A stretch of 64,000 nucleotides of DNA from the NCBI GenBank assembly GCA_904066235.2, contig CAJFCV020000001.1, positions 5,394,001 through 5,458,000 of the forward strand, written 5' to 3'. Each line of letters starts with the position of its first letter. The stretch's first letter is position 1. A program made the translations under genes and the position numbers. This document shows, piece after piece, positions 50,701-61,667 of the stretch. Source of the DNA: Bursaphelenchus xylophilus. Taxonomy: Eukaryota > Nematoda > Chromadorea > Rhabditida > Aphelenchoididae. Under the pieces are notes generated by a model. The model did no database searches. It was given only the letters and a program-made list of their open reading frames with translations, and was not told the origin of the DNA.

Positions 50701-51036
50701 CATTGTTTTTTGTAAAGTCATCAAAATAAAAAATAAATGAAAATTATTCAAATTCCCTCTAGGATAAAAAAAAACCCTTCCTTACGGTGTGAAGACCACA
50801 TTGGCCAATCCGAGCAAACTGAAGGCCGTACAAATCAGCATCGCCTTCCAGTCATGGTCGCAAATGAAGTAGCCCCATCGCTTGTACTGGCGGATGATGA
50901 ACTTGACGAACCTCGGCCCTCCATCCTCTCCGTTCTGGTTCATATTCATGATGTCGATGGAGCGTTGGCCCACCAACACCGAGCCCCTGCGACGCTCGGC
51001 GAATGGCCGTTGACTGACGCGCCTTCGGTCAGCCAT
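44730..51036 (-). CDS. Patched-related protein B, 1096 aa
   Basis: Second ptr-family sterol-sensing RND protein. Exons: 51036-50786, 50306-50132, 50095-49979, 49644-49295, 49220-49037, 48904-48521, 48413-48288, 48243-48103, 48067-47791, 46435-46267, 46207-46094, 45944-45631, 45593-45445, 45269-44730 (3291 nt, phases agree). Features seen: N-terminal basic cytoplasmic leader, TM1 (MLICTAFSLLGLANVVF), lumenal QNDITGYTPYGARAI shared with gene A, sterol-sensing block with LAIGVDSSYLMIHEW, second lumenal loop, C-terminal block with ISIGCSVDIPAHVSYHYYQ, and a 130-residue Lys/Pro/Ser-rich tail absent from gene A. TM4 has GVDS where gene A has GVDD, so one of the paired acids is missing. The acceptor before 48067 reads TTTTAAAG, an unusual site. 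The 1.36-kb intron 47790-46436 holds a nested gene. Confidence 0.92.
46742..47375 (+). CDS. Small coiled-coil protein nested in patched-related gene B, 153 aa
   Basis: Exons 46742-46924 and 47097-47375 (462 nt). The first exon encodes an acidic start (METNDSENSN) and a basic helix (KKKEKKQRLIEKLAKCRLGQ). The second encodes a Ser/Pro linker (KASTPQKSPEVS) and a heptad-rich coiled coil from about residue 95 (KVQELKEALTECQAEISKMR, EEVERLKKALIDKQERVRQL). No signal peptide or membrane segment. Behind TTTTTTCAG at 46724-46732, a good trans-splice site; AATAAA at 47453 can serve as polyA signal. Family not recognised; the plan resembles short dimeric adaptor or chromatin/cytoskeleton proteins. Confidence 0.75.
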
Positions 51037-54000
51037 GTCACCTGCGAAGAGAAGGCAGTTAGGTAGGTCTCTGGGCTAATTCTAACACGATTTGTCGCGC
51101 CACTCTCTCCCTTCTCCGTGCTCTCTCACCCAAATTTGAACCAATTTCGAAAACGCCGACTTTTGTTGTCAAAAGGTCGAATGATGTTTAATAAAATCAT
51201 TTGTCGACTGGGGCCTTTCTTGATTGCCCTCCAGCAAAATTCGCAAACGAGGAAAGTTTGGAGGGGTTAAACAGTACAAGTTGAGATACAATTAAAAAGG
51301 AGGGGGTTTGGCGAGGGAAATGAGGGCAGACGAAATTGGGGGGTACCTGCTTCATAAGGAGATCTTTGGTGTTAAGTTTTGGTAAACTTTTTCAGTAGAA
51401 ATGCTGCTTGTTTTGAAAGGGACTCGATTTCAATATAACCAATTGAAATGCAAGTGTAAAGAAGGGAAAAATCGGGAAAATTTTGGGAAATTTTTTAAAA
51501 AACGGCGATAATCGTATTATCCAAAGATAACGACATATAAATTATGTTTAGGATAGTACAAAAGATTCTCCAAAAAAAAATTTTTTAATTGTCATCAAAA
51601 ATTTTTGTCATCTTCCCATAAAATGATGATGTTGTAAATATAATCACTTTATGATCCGCGATTTTCGAAAAGCAACAGTTTCCAGAAAGACTGTAAAATT
51701 GCGGCAATACCATTAAACGTATTCTCTCTCACATTCCATCGCCGTTCAGCCAATCGAACGGACGTCAGCAAGAAAACAATATTATTTTGGACATCAGACC
51801 ATCTCGATCGCACTTATTTTTTAAAATTCTTTACAATCAAGGTCATTAACGAGTATTTTGGTTATTTTCGGAAAATCAACTTCGATTTGAAATTCGTTTT
51901 TCAAAGTTCAAATCAAAACTTATTTAATTTCATTTCAAATTTTGATTTTAAATCAAAGAAAATTTCAAATTAGTTCCAAAATATAATATTATAGCTGTAA
52001 CTTCCTTATGTTTGTGAATAACAAATCTAAATTAAAAAAAAGTCTTACATTTTGTACCAAAATTATACAACTTCCGATGTAAAAGTTGATTTCCGCCCCT
52101 GTAATCATTATGAACCCAAAAAAGGCAATTAATTTTTACAATGAACCTATTAAATTTACCGAAAATAAGCGTTCAGCCAGTAATCAGTCTCCAAGAGCGG
52201 GGGATTGGGCAAGGAAAGACAATTACAGCCTCTCCTCCACAAATATTTTCGATACTAACAACAAAAACAACCCATCCTGAGGAGCGAAATCACATAACTG
52301 TCTGACAGGTTACCCTAAACCTTTTTTCGGAAAGCTATCGACTTATTTTACCTTATTTTAGGAGGATCTTTGCAAATCTAACAAAAAATTTCGGATAATT
52401 TTGAAAATTAGCCAAATTTTATTGTCAATATAGAGCCAAATCAAGCCTCTCACATCACTCTTTACGACGCTGCAGCTTATTTTACCGTGTTTTATTATTA
52501 TTTTAGGATGGCTTCTGAAATTTTGCTTAATATTTTGGGCAAAAATTGCAAAATAGAGCAAATTTGGAAACACTTATTAGAATAAGTAGCGAAAGTAACC
52601 TTTACAATTTCCCTTGCCCCTCTAAACCCCTCTAAACTCGTTTTTGGGGGTTCAATTAAACTCCAACGTTGAAGGCCACTTGCCAAAGAATCAGATGTCA
52701 ATCTGATCGGCAAAACAATAAAAACTACCAAACCCACAGTAACTATTACTTCCCGGAGACTCTGGAAGTGGGGGTGGAGTAACACGAGTTCGGCCAGTTG
52801 CGATGACGGAAATGGGTTAAAGTCTTGGGCTGAAAATAAGTGTATTTCGTTAAACTTTGGGAGAATCTCAAAGAATACGGACGGAAATCTTTGAAGGTCG
52901 ATTGTTTAGGGAATAAGACGGACCTGGAGACGTGTTTTTGAAAGGTATGGAGACTGGACATTTCAAAACTCATCACTTTTATTCATGTCATCGTGTATAA
53001 TAAAAACAGAGGCTTACCCCGCTAAGAGTTAAATTTAGAATCTACTCACAGTCAGCTCAATAAGTTATTGTTGGGCTGTTGAGATAATAGAATCTTAAAG
53101 CCAAACATTTACCCTTCGATTTTACATAAATTTCAAGTTTACCCCACCGTAGGTCTTATGGATAATTTGGCCTCCCGCTCTTTAAAAATCGTCCTAACAG
53201 TAATTCCAATACGAATTTTCAACGTCATTAACTTACGCGAGATATTAAACTCAGATATTTACATCACAATTCTCACAAAAAAATATATTATTCATGACAT
53301 CATCAGCCTTACCCAACAAACACTTTGCTTCATCGAATGTAACAAAATTTTGGTCGATTAAAAGGGCTGCAAATACTCTAAAAAGCTGACCATCTTGTTC
53401 AACGAACGCGTCGTTACCACTCCGTTACAATTCCATTTATTTTTCCGGATTCAACTGCATAAAGGGTACTCTTATTTTGATTATAAAATAAACAGTTTTG
53501 AAGTTAGAGTTGCAATACCAAAACTACCGCAAGATTACGTCGTATAGTATTTATTTGCTTGAGGTAGATGTCATGCAATATGCGGGATATTAAGAATAAG
53601 AATATAAATAACCTTTTTTTAGACATTAGCATAGAGCTCAGAAAATAAGACAAGATTGACGTCTGATTGTAAAATAAAAAAATAGAACCCCAAATCAATA
53701 TCTCAACTCAAATATCTACGTCACTGTGCTCTCGAAGATTATTCCTTAAGGAAATGGAAAGTGTAAGAAGCAGGGGAAAAGAGACGCCATTGACCGTGAA
53801 CGAGTGTTTTTCGGACAGTGATCAGTTTAAGGAAGGTTTACAAAGCGTTAAAGCAATGGGTAAAGTCCGAGTAATAACCAATGTCTCTTTCCAAACATCT
53901 CGTGAAGCAAGAAGAAAGTCAAGTAAGAGGCAATTAGACATAAAATACGAATTACAAAGGGAGGGATTGAGAAATGCCCGAGGAAAAGTGGATCAAGAAG

Positions 54001-56761
54001 AAGAGCAAAAGAGAAATTTATCAAATACGATACCATTTAGGGAACACACATAGTTGACGAATAAAAATGGGGGTGTAAGGTGAGGAAACTACCTTGAAAA
54101 TGGATCTTTGAAAACAATTTTGATCACTCACCAAGTATAATATAAACAAAGAAATTGTTATAAATTTCATTCGGTAAAATTCAAGTTTTAGTGTTTTCAG
54201 ATGTATATTTGAGACGATCCTTCAATTTGCGATGGATTCAATGACTCCAAAAGTTTGCAAATCAATTTCCCCTCAATTTTTGGCATTCTGTTCTAAAGGC
54301 ATATGTCATCAAAAAAAGTATTGTTTCTGTTTGGCTAAGGGCTCTAAATTTCATTCTGAAGCCATATACTGGCGTAATATACAGGGTAGAACTGATATGC
54401 CCAGATTTAAATCTTATACATGTTAACCTTGATCACCATGGCCAGTCCTTATAAAAAAATTTCTCAAATTTCTGTCAATCACTACCGTTTTATATTTTTT
54501 AACCATTTATGTTTACTTAGCCTCAGTTCTATTACCATTAATCTCTCCCATTTACTTATTACCCACCATTTTATCCAATTTTTATACTAATAAGGCCCAA
54601 AATTTATGATACTTTCATCGGTCAGAAATTAAATTTCAAAAAAGTTTTTAAGTTTGTGAAATCAAGAGTCTCGAGTAACTTCTTTTGTCCGCAATTACCT
54701 CCCCCTCGCGCTACCTCCAAAACCGACTCCTTAACTCCGAAACTGGTTCAAGCAATCAAAAATATTGAGGTAGGTATAATTTATTGAGGCCCTAAATGAT
54801 GCGAGTTGTAACGTTCCTTTTGCCTGTGTTAACTTTACAATGGACGTTGGGGTAGTCTAGAGGCATTGAGAGCAGCGTTGAAGAGTGCTAGGTGGGTTGC
54901 GGAGGGTTCAAAGTTGATTCGGAGATTAATTCCAAGTATAATTTTTGTATCATAATCAATGTTTTTTATTATCACAGCAACTAATATATGTGTTTTGGAG
55001 TGTAAATAGGCATAAACTTTCTCTCCGGACAAGAAAGGAGCAGTATTTCAGGCGAAAACACAAAAAATCAGCAATCTTTCTGATTTGTATCTAATACAAC
55101 AAAAGTTTTGTCGCAAATGGACACAAAACTGATAAAGCCGCTGATCACGAAATAAAATAAAATTTAAAAAAAAATGTTTTAGAGCCAAACCTATCAAATG
55201 CCTCTAGCACTTTGAAAAATTGCTGTAAATTAACATCAAAACAAACAAAAGTGCAATAAAAGTGGAGCAATTTAAGACCAAGTACAATGTAATATTAATT
55301 TGACAAGTCCATCTCTATAATTTTTGTTTTGTGACATTAAAATTGGCTCATTCAGGGATTACACAAAGACAGGACAACTGCACAAACATGAAAAATAATA
55401 TAAAATATAAAAAAATAATAATACAAAAATGGATGTTTCGGATAAAAGAACAAGTCCCATTGTTACCCACACTACCGGTTACGGATATTTTTGCTAGAGA
55501 ATTTGCATAGAAGAGACGAGGGAATTTGTAATGAGCCAACAAAAGTGTGGTCATCCGTTGTAGATCAGAGGAAAACGGCTACTATGGAGATAGTTTGTGT
55601 GTTGTGGAGTCTCAAGACCACAACAATAGGACTTGGAAGGTCTTGAGAACTTTCGAGGGTTCAAACGTAGATCAAAAAGGGGTTTGGCCACATTGTTTTA
55701 GACAAAGATGACTAAATTAATGTAAATTGATGCCCCCATCCACAATAGCCAATCTTCTATCCCTTAAAATGCCTGTCTGATCCCTTGCCTCCCCTAGATT
55801 CAATCGATTCAAGCCCAATAAACCCCTAATCGAGAAGGGAACGCAAAGAAAAAACAAAGTTTTCTCAACGTTTTAACCGTTATCCACCTCAAAAAGAGGG
55901 ATTCCAGCGATCCCTCAAAGGCGAGGGAAAGCAGCCAGGATGCGCTCGGAATCTATTTTTTTGAGCGCAAAGGCCCGGAGGGCATGTCTTTGGGTGTTAT
56001 TTATCCCCAACAGAAGGTTAAGGAAAAGGTAATTGGGATGGAAATGAGCGGATCAAAATACGAAAAAAGGAAGATAAAAATGCAATCAGCGGATGGGAAG
56101 GGCGACTGGATTTGAATAAGAAATGGGTTTGAAAAGGTTTTGCGACAGTTAATCCAAAAAAATGCGAAGTCATCATTCTTGGCTTCAAGTTTGAAAAAAT
56201 TTACATTGCACTGGACAAAAGAGCCCAAAACTAAGATTTTCGGCCAAATTGTTATAAACGATAGATTTAAAATACCAAATCAAATCCTAAATTCCCTATG
56301 GTATCATCGGAAAATGCATAATATGACACAATTTACCCAAAAATAACACAAAACCAAGAATTAACACATTACGTCACCCGAAAATAAGACTCGCAAAGAA
56401 AAAGTAGCTGACCATTTGGGTGAATCTGGCTTCCAGAAGTTCCCCCTCGCTTCTTGAGGTATCCCTTCCCCCCATTCACTCCCTGTTCCCCCTCGCTTTT
56501 CACTCTCAAAAAACTCGCTAAAAACCGGTCAAAATTCTTATTTTTTCTCAATTTATTGCTGTAATACGAGGGAAAGCCGTACAATTTAAACGTGTTTGGT
56601 GTCAACTTTCAAAGGCGACAGTCGTTTCTTAATTTTAATTCTACTTTTCGAGGCTCCACGTTACATTAGACTATTTTTATGAGTAAATTTACATTACACT
56701 TGATATCAGTGATAAAAAGATAAGTGTAAAAATTTTATTACGTGCCTAAAATGTAAAGTTA
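51037..56761. other. 5.7-kb gene-poor interval
   Basis: Upstream of patched-related gene B. No exon chain or protein family recognised on either strand; base composition is strongly AT-rich, especially 51480-52600 and 53000-55400. The only ORF of note is 53754-54053. The repeat word GGCATTCTGT is at 54280. Confidence 0.5.
53754..54053 (+). CDS. Doubtful 99-codon hydrophilic ORF
   Basis: An uninterrupted frame (MESVRSRGKETPLTVNECFS...) rich in Lys, Arg, Glu and Ser. It has no similarity I recognise, no clear introns and no trans-splice site at its start. It stands alone in an AT-rich gap, so chance or a gene remnant is at least as likely as a real gene. Confidence 0.2.
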   Translation: MESVRSRGKETPLTVNECFSDSDQFKEGLQSVKAMGKVRVITNVSFQTSREARRKSSKRQLDIKYELQREGLRNARGKVDQEEEQKRNLSNTIPFREHT

Positions 56762-57822
56762 TCACTCCTCCTTCGATCCCTGGGCCCAATCAGGCCAATA
56801 ATGGAGCCTGATTCTCTCCAGAAGACCTCGAACTCGAGGGAATTCATCATTTAAGATATCTTGGACTGGCTGACGGAAAGGAAGGAAGTAGCCGACTCCG
56901 AGGTGGCCAAATACTGTGAAATCAGCCTGGAAATACAAAACATCAATTACAGTTCACCACTAAATAAAGAAAGGACATAAAGCACAACAAAATTTTTGAT
57001 TTTTTTGTCAAGGATACTCTAAATATAGTCTCAAACCAATCCGAATGTTTCTAAAATCACTTACAACTGTAGGTTTGGCTCCAATAATAAACTTCTTGTC
57101 TCCGAGGAGTCCATCAACGGCTTCAATATCCTTCCTGAGGATCTCAATGATCACATCTCGTGGCATTTTACCGATTCCTTCGGAATTCAGACGAGCTGTG
57201 GCCTAAAATCCAGTAAATATGCCATTAAGAGGCTCTTACATTACTAGAAATCTTATTGGCAAAATATCCGATAAGGAACGATGGGATCGGGGCCCCGCTG
57301 ACATTAGGATTAGCAGAATTTCTAGCGCCTTCGATTGATCGGAAATAGGTAATCGGACTAAAAATATGATCAATACCCTAGCTTCACTTACTAGTAGATA
57401 CTGCCCTCAGCCAACCGTTCCACAGCTCTTGACAGAGCTTTTTGTTCCTTGGACAGCCCTTCCTAAACATGGATAATATTAAAGTAAATAAAACTCACAT
57501 CAATGTTGAAATGTTTGATCAAATGCCAAATGATGATCTGCGAATCAGCAATCTGTTCTCCATTCAGCTCAATGAAGGGGACTCGACCTTGTTTTGAGCG
57601 GGTAGTCCAACTTCCAATCGGCTCATATGGAATATCATGCGCCCGGAGGAAGGTCTCGATTTTAATACAAAACGGAGAAAGATTGGGAATCACTGGGGAC
57701 CGCTTGAATTGGAACAGGTAGACCACATCCTTCTTCCAATTCGACTTCTGAAGATCGGGATGTCCACCGAGGGTGAGACTTCGGAAAGGTTTAAGAAGTG
57801 GAGAAAAGAATCTGCTCAACAT
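56762..57822 (-). CDS. FAXC / CDR-like GST-fold protein, 271 aa
   Basis: Exons 57822-57499, 57462-57392, 57357-57240, 57202-57065, 56926-56762 (816 nt). The thioredoxin-fold half has [55 protein letters not shown]; the helical half has [20 protein letters not shown] and ends near [18 protein letters not shown]. This is the metaxin/failed-axon-connections pattern, which in nematodes includes the cadmium-responsive CDR proteins. The usual catalytic GST Tyr/Cys is not obvious, so enzymatic activity is uncertain. No strong membrane segment. The start is placed at the ATG at 57822 because TTTTAG directly precedes it; an ATG at 57834 lies upstream of that acceptor. It lies 121 bp behind PET117 on the same strand. 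Confidence 0.85.
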
Positions 57823-57943
57823 GTCTAAAATCATTTTGAAATAACAATTTGAACGGAGAAAACACGATAAAGAGAAGAATAATAACTTCTTTCAAAACCT
57901 GACACAACAAGAACCCGATAAAATTTCTTTTTATTCCGCCTAA

Positions 57944-58221
57944 TTACTCCTCAAGAAGACCCCGCTGTTTCTGAGTTTCATATTTGGCCATATTCTCCTT
58001 TTGATTGATCTGATTTAGCCGATAAACAACGTTTACTTGCCTTCGTTGTCGTTGGAGGTGCTCATCGTACAACACGGCCACTAAACAACAACACTTCAGT
58101 TAGATTGAATATTTTTTTACCTCCAAAAACGAGACAAAATCAATATATAAACCTTACGAATCGTCACTGTGGAGAAAATGCAGCACCCAATGAAGGTCCG
58201 CCTCCCATAAGTCCTCCCCAT
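57944..58221 (-). CDS. PET117-like cytochrome c oxidase assembly protein, 66 aa
   Basis: Exons 58221-58158 and 58080-57944 (201 nt). PET117 is a small mitochondrial inner-membrane factor that works with the COX15 heme A synthase in complex IV assembly. The protein has a basic start (MGRTYGRRT), one hydrophobic helix (FIGCCIFSTVTILAVLY), a charged segment (DEHLQRQRRQ) and the end RLNQINQKENMAKYETQKQR. The size, single N-terminal helix and the KEN...Q...LLEE tail match the animal family (about 65-81 aa). Similarity is judged by eye, since such short proteins diverge fast. TTCTAG lies 7 bp before the ATG, a candidate trans-splice site. First member of a likely two-gene operon with the FAXC-like gene. 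Confidence 0.65.
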
Positions 58222-58359
58222 TTGATAACTAGAAGGTACGAAACAACAAACTTTGTGCAATTTCACAAAAAAATATGGAAACATTTTTTATTTTTCGCTT
58301 GCAACAGAATGCCAACATCCAATTATTCGGGCGGGGAGCCAAAGGCTGGAGTTGAGCTC

Positions 58360-58540
58360 TCAATCTTTCGCGCCTTGGAGGTGGTCAGCGAGGTCATTAG
58401 CGTTCGCCATTTGGTCGGGCGCCATTCTGTTTCTGTATCCATTCCGTTTTTGTATCTTAAATTGGCCGGGGTCATGGTTAATATGAGCGACCAAATTTTT
58501 ATCTTTGAAACCGTGTTTCTTCTTGTTCTTGCGAAAACAA
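58360..58540 (-). CDS. Doubtful C-terminal exon upstream of PET117
   Basis: A frame opened by CTTTCAG reads CFRKNKKKHGFKDKN...NGYRNRMAPDQMANANDLA to a stop at 58360. The composition looks protein-like, but no upstream exon with a start codon in matching phase was found. It could be the tail of another gene, or chance. A TATA-like CTATATAAATC lies at about 58775 on the same strand. Confidence 0.2.
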
Positions 58541-59247
58541 CTGAAAGAGTTGTCAAATGGTTGAGTAAGCGTTTTGAAGAGAGCTGATTAGCACCACCTT
58601 CGATGATTCGAATCTTTTTCCCATGATGGAGAATATAAATTTGGTTGTTATGAGGATTGAGGGAGTGAAACGGAAGTGGATTCGCAGCTCATACGGAAGC
58701 CGTTCTGAATCCTTTCTTCGTTTCCGACTGTATTGGAGATCAATTCAAGCGAAAAGGGACCGTTTTTTAAGATTTATATAGCTGTGAGCGAGGTGTTTCG
58801 CCGTTTCCTGACCTCTCTCTTCTCGAGTTGTGATGTCACAGCTCTCGCGGTTGAGACGTTCGTGTTTTTTACGACCAAGTAGATGACTCGTTCCATCGCG
58901 ATAGCCGTCTTGGTAGGGTTTCGAAAGGAATTTAGCCCTGAGGGTCTAGTATAATATAAGGTTGTAAAAAAATAATGTTTTAGCTGGAGGAGAAGGATTA
59001 GAAAGGTCTCGCGAGGCTCGACTTATCTCTTTCTTGTTTTCTGAGAGTCTAATTAGGTCAATTTCGTCTTTTGAGTAAATTTCCTCCTTTTAATACCTGA
59101 GAATCCGATTTGCGGGTCGAAAATCTTGATTTAGACCTCGTTTTTTGTTCCGACTTTTCCGTGCAAGTGTTGGTCGACCATTTCGAGTATTAATTTTGGC
59201 CTAACACCCTTTTTCATACTAATTTTTACATTATTTTAGGTCCAGCC
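58541..59247. promoter_or_regulatory. Upstream region of EB1 gene
   Basis: Non-coding interval before the EB1 start; the short spliced-leader-type acceptor TTATTTTAG at 59231-59239 sits 8 bp before the ATG. No other control site identified. Confidence 0.4.
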
Positions 59248-61070
59248 ATGTCGTTGAAGGACAAATATCAAGTGACGAATGTTTTCATCTCGGCCGTAAC
59301 CCCCGACAACATTTCCCGGATGAGCCTGCTTTCTTGGGTCAATGATTGCCTCCAGTCCCAGCTAAATAAGATCGAGGAAATGTCCACTGGGGCGGCTTAC
59401 TGTCAGCTGACGGATCGCCTATTCCCTGGTTCTGTTCCTCTAAAAAAGGTGAAATGGAACAGTCGGAACGACACTGACTGGGTTAACAACTGGAGAGTCC
59501 TCCAGAAGGCTTGGGGAGATTTGGGAATTGATAAGGTGAGGATTTTATTATGTATCTACAAGTTTGCCTAGTACAATATAATTTTGTTCTGAATTTTTAG
59601 CCAATTAACGTACTGACTTTGATGAGGGCTAAATTCCAAGACAATTTTGAGTTCCTTCAGTGGTTTAAGAAGTTCTATGATGCTAACGACGCTGGCTATG
59701 AATACGACGCACTAGCTGCGCGAGGTGGGGAAGTAAGTTTCTTTGATTATTTTGATTCGTTTAGTGAAGAATGGATGGAATTGGCTTTTAAATTGCGTAA
59801 TCCACTTCTTTTCAGCAATTCCCAGTATCGGCCGGGCGTCCAGGAGCCAGAGCGCCTCCAGCTCGAACAGTAGCCCCACCGACAAGAAGGTCTCCGGCTG
59901 TCGCTGCAACTACCCGTCCTGTTTCAAAAGCAACTCCACCAGCTGCTGCGCGACGTAGGGTTTTACTTTTTTCTTTGAAGCTTAGGATTTAGGGGGTCAT
60001 TTTTTCCTCATGTGTTCTATGATCGAAGATGTCTAAAATAATGCATTTCAGCGGCTACCACCTCTGCCCGACCAGTAAGAAGTGCTGCAAATGGTGTCGA
60101 TGCCAAGGCCGAGGCTGCTTACAAAGAGGAGATCACTCAACTCAAAGATCAGGTTAGTTTTTTTAGATATTTTTGTATTATAGTAGATGAAATTTTTATT
60201 TTTTTGAATTTGGTTGTTGATAATATTGTTCCAGCTTCAAACCTACGAGAAGGAAGTGACCAGTCTTTCGGATGAGCGTGATTTCTACTACAATCGTCTG
60301 CGATTGGTCGAGGAGCTGTGTCAGCAAATCGGGGAAGAGAACTCGGTGCCCGTGGGAAAGGTGCTGGCCATCCTCTACAAGAAGGTAAGCCCCGGATGTG
60401 TGTTTCTTGAATATCGTGCATCCCTGGAGCTCAGTGTAGGGTTTCTTTTGATTTCCCTGCAGTCTATATCACACTCACGATCCTTTTATTTTCATTTTAT
60501 TTCTTTTTGTTCTCGATGTAAAGTGATCGTATCTTGTGTGTATAGACTGTAGTTTATACGAATATTGAGTCCTGATTGGAATGGCCTCTCTTCAGGACGA
60601 CGAGTTGAGTACCGACGACTTTGAACAAGTTGAGCACGAAGTTGTCGATCACTGCGATCAATCCAATGCCACGGAGACGCTGGACCGATCGGAGAGTGCG
60701 GCAGCCTTGGACAGTCATCAGGAAGTCAACGGAAACGACGCCAATGGAACTCATGTAAGCAAAAAATTTGGTTTTTTGACAAGATTTACCGGTCAGGTGT
60801 CCAGTGATATAAATTTTATTCAGTTTTGCACCATTTTTGATGTTACTTTACTCTTTTCCGACTCTTGTTGTGGATTGAGATAACTTTGATGAATTTTAGG
60901 ACATTGTCGAGCCAGCCAACGAGACTGTCGGCGAATTTGAGAGTGCCGTTGGTGTGGAAGGCCTCAAGCTTGAAGAGACTCCCGAAAAACCAAAGGAACC
61001 CGAAGCCGCACAGCCCGAGCCAGCCCCAATCAAGGCCAATGGAGATGTCCACGGGCCCGAAGAGTTCTAA
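59248..61070 (+). CDS. EB1-family microtubule plus-end binding protein, 379 aa
   Basis: Exons 59248-59535, 59601-59732, 59816-59954, 60052-60152, 60235-60384, 60596-60754, 60900-61070 (1140 nt). EB proteins track growing microtubule ends and recruit partners. Residues 1-140 are the calponin-homology domain ([60 protein letters not shown]). A Pro/Ala/Arg-rich linker follows ([17 protein letters not shown]). Then the EB-homology coiled coil ([33 protein letters not shown]), with the ERDFY motif that binds SxIP partners. The acidic tail is longer than in vertebrate EB1 and ends PEEF, a terminal EEF of the kind recognised by CAP-Gly domains. A family member equivalent to nematode ebp genes; exact ortholog not assigned. 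Confidence 0.95.
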
Positions 61071-61281
61071 GAACGGTTATTATCATCAATTACTTATATC
61101 TCCCTTCCTTGTAAAATCTAAATCCTATTTCGAGTATTGGCTTATGCATTTTCGGATCACTTAAACTCCTAAATTATTCTGTACGGTATTTTAAAGGCAG
61201 GTCAGCAATCATTGTAGACATTTATTTAATTATATATTACGCCCATTTTCTCTAGCACCTAATTATCATTTGATACGCTCA

Positions 61282-61287
61282 AATAAA
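61282..61287 (+). terminator. PolyA signal AATAAA of EB1 gene
   Basis: AATAAA about 210 bp after the EB1 stop codon, in an AT-rich 3' region between convergent genes. Confidence 0.5.
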
Positions 61288-61466
61288 TTAAAGCTGCGAG
61301 TTATCGGACGGTTGGATCATTTATACTTTAGATAGTCATTGGAGTCGTCTAAAGCTTTTTTTATTGCACCATTGATATCAAGTATAATATAATTTATTTT
61401 TACCCGTATTTTATATAGAAAAGTCACGGTTCAAATTAAAGTATCTGATCCCACCGGGGAGCAATA

Positions 61467-61667
61467 CTACACATAGAACTCTCGACTCGTCTTTTTGTTC
61501 CCATTTCTCTGCCGATTTGGATCCAACACATAACTGTGCCCTTCATGGCGACATCTCCATGTGCAATACCAGGTTAAGATACAGCTCAGAACAAACATTG
61601 AGAGGATCACAATGGCCCAGGTCAGCTGAGTGGCCTCTTGGAGGGATTGAAAGAGGGCAGCGAACAT
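61467..61667 (-). CDS. Single-pass membrane microprotein, 66 aa
   Basis: One exon, starting at an ATG that immediately follows TTTTTACAG (a likely spliced-leader acceptor) and ending at TAG 61467. A short N-terminus (MFAALFQSLQEATQLT) precedes one membrane helix (WAIVILSMFVLSCILTWYC). A basic cytoplasmic-type tail follows (TWRCRHEGHS...NRQRNGNKKTSREFYV). No signal-peptide cleavage site is evident, so it is probably a signal-anchored protein with the tail in the cytosol. Family not recognised. It lies tail to tail with the EB1 gene. Confidence 0.65.
   Translation of the reverse strand: MFAALFQSLQEATQLTWAIVILSMFVLSCILTWYCTWRCRHEGHSYVLDPNRQRNGNKKTSREFYV

Noticed and set aside
58105..58587. 160-codon ORF on the plus strand
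   Set aside because: It lies antisense to the PET117-like exon and intron, has no splice or start context, and its sequence is not family-like.
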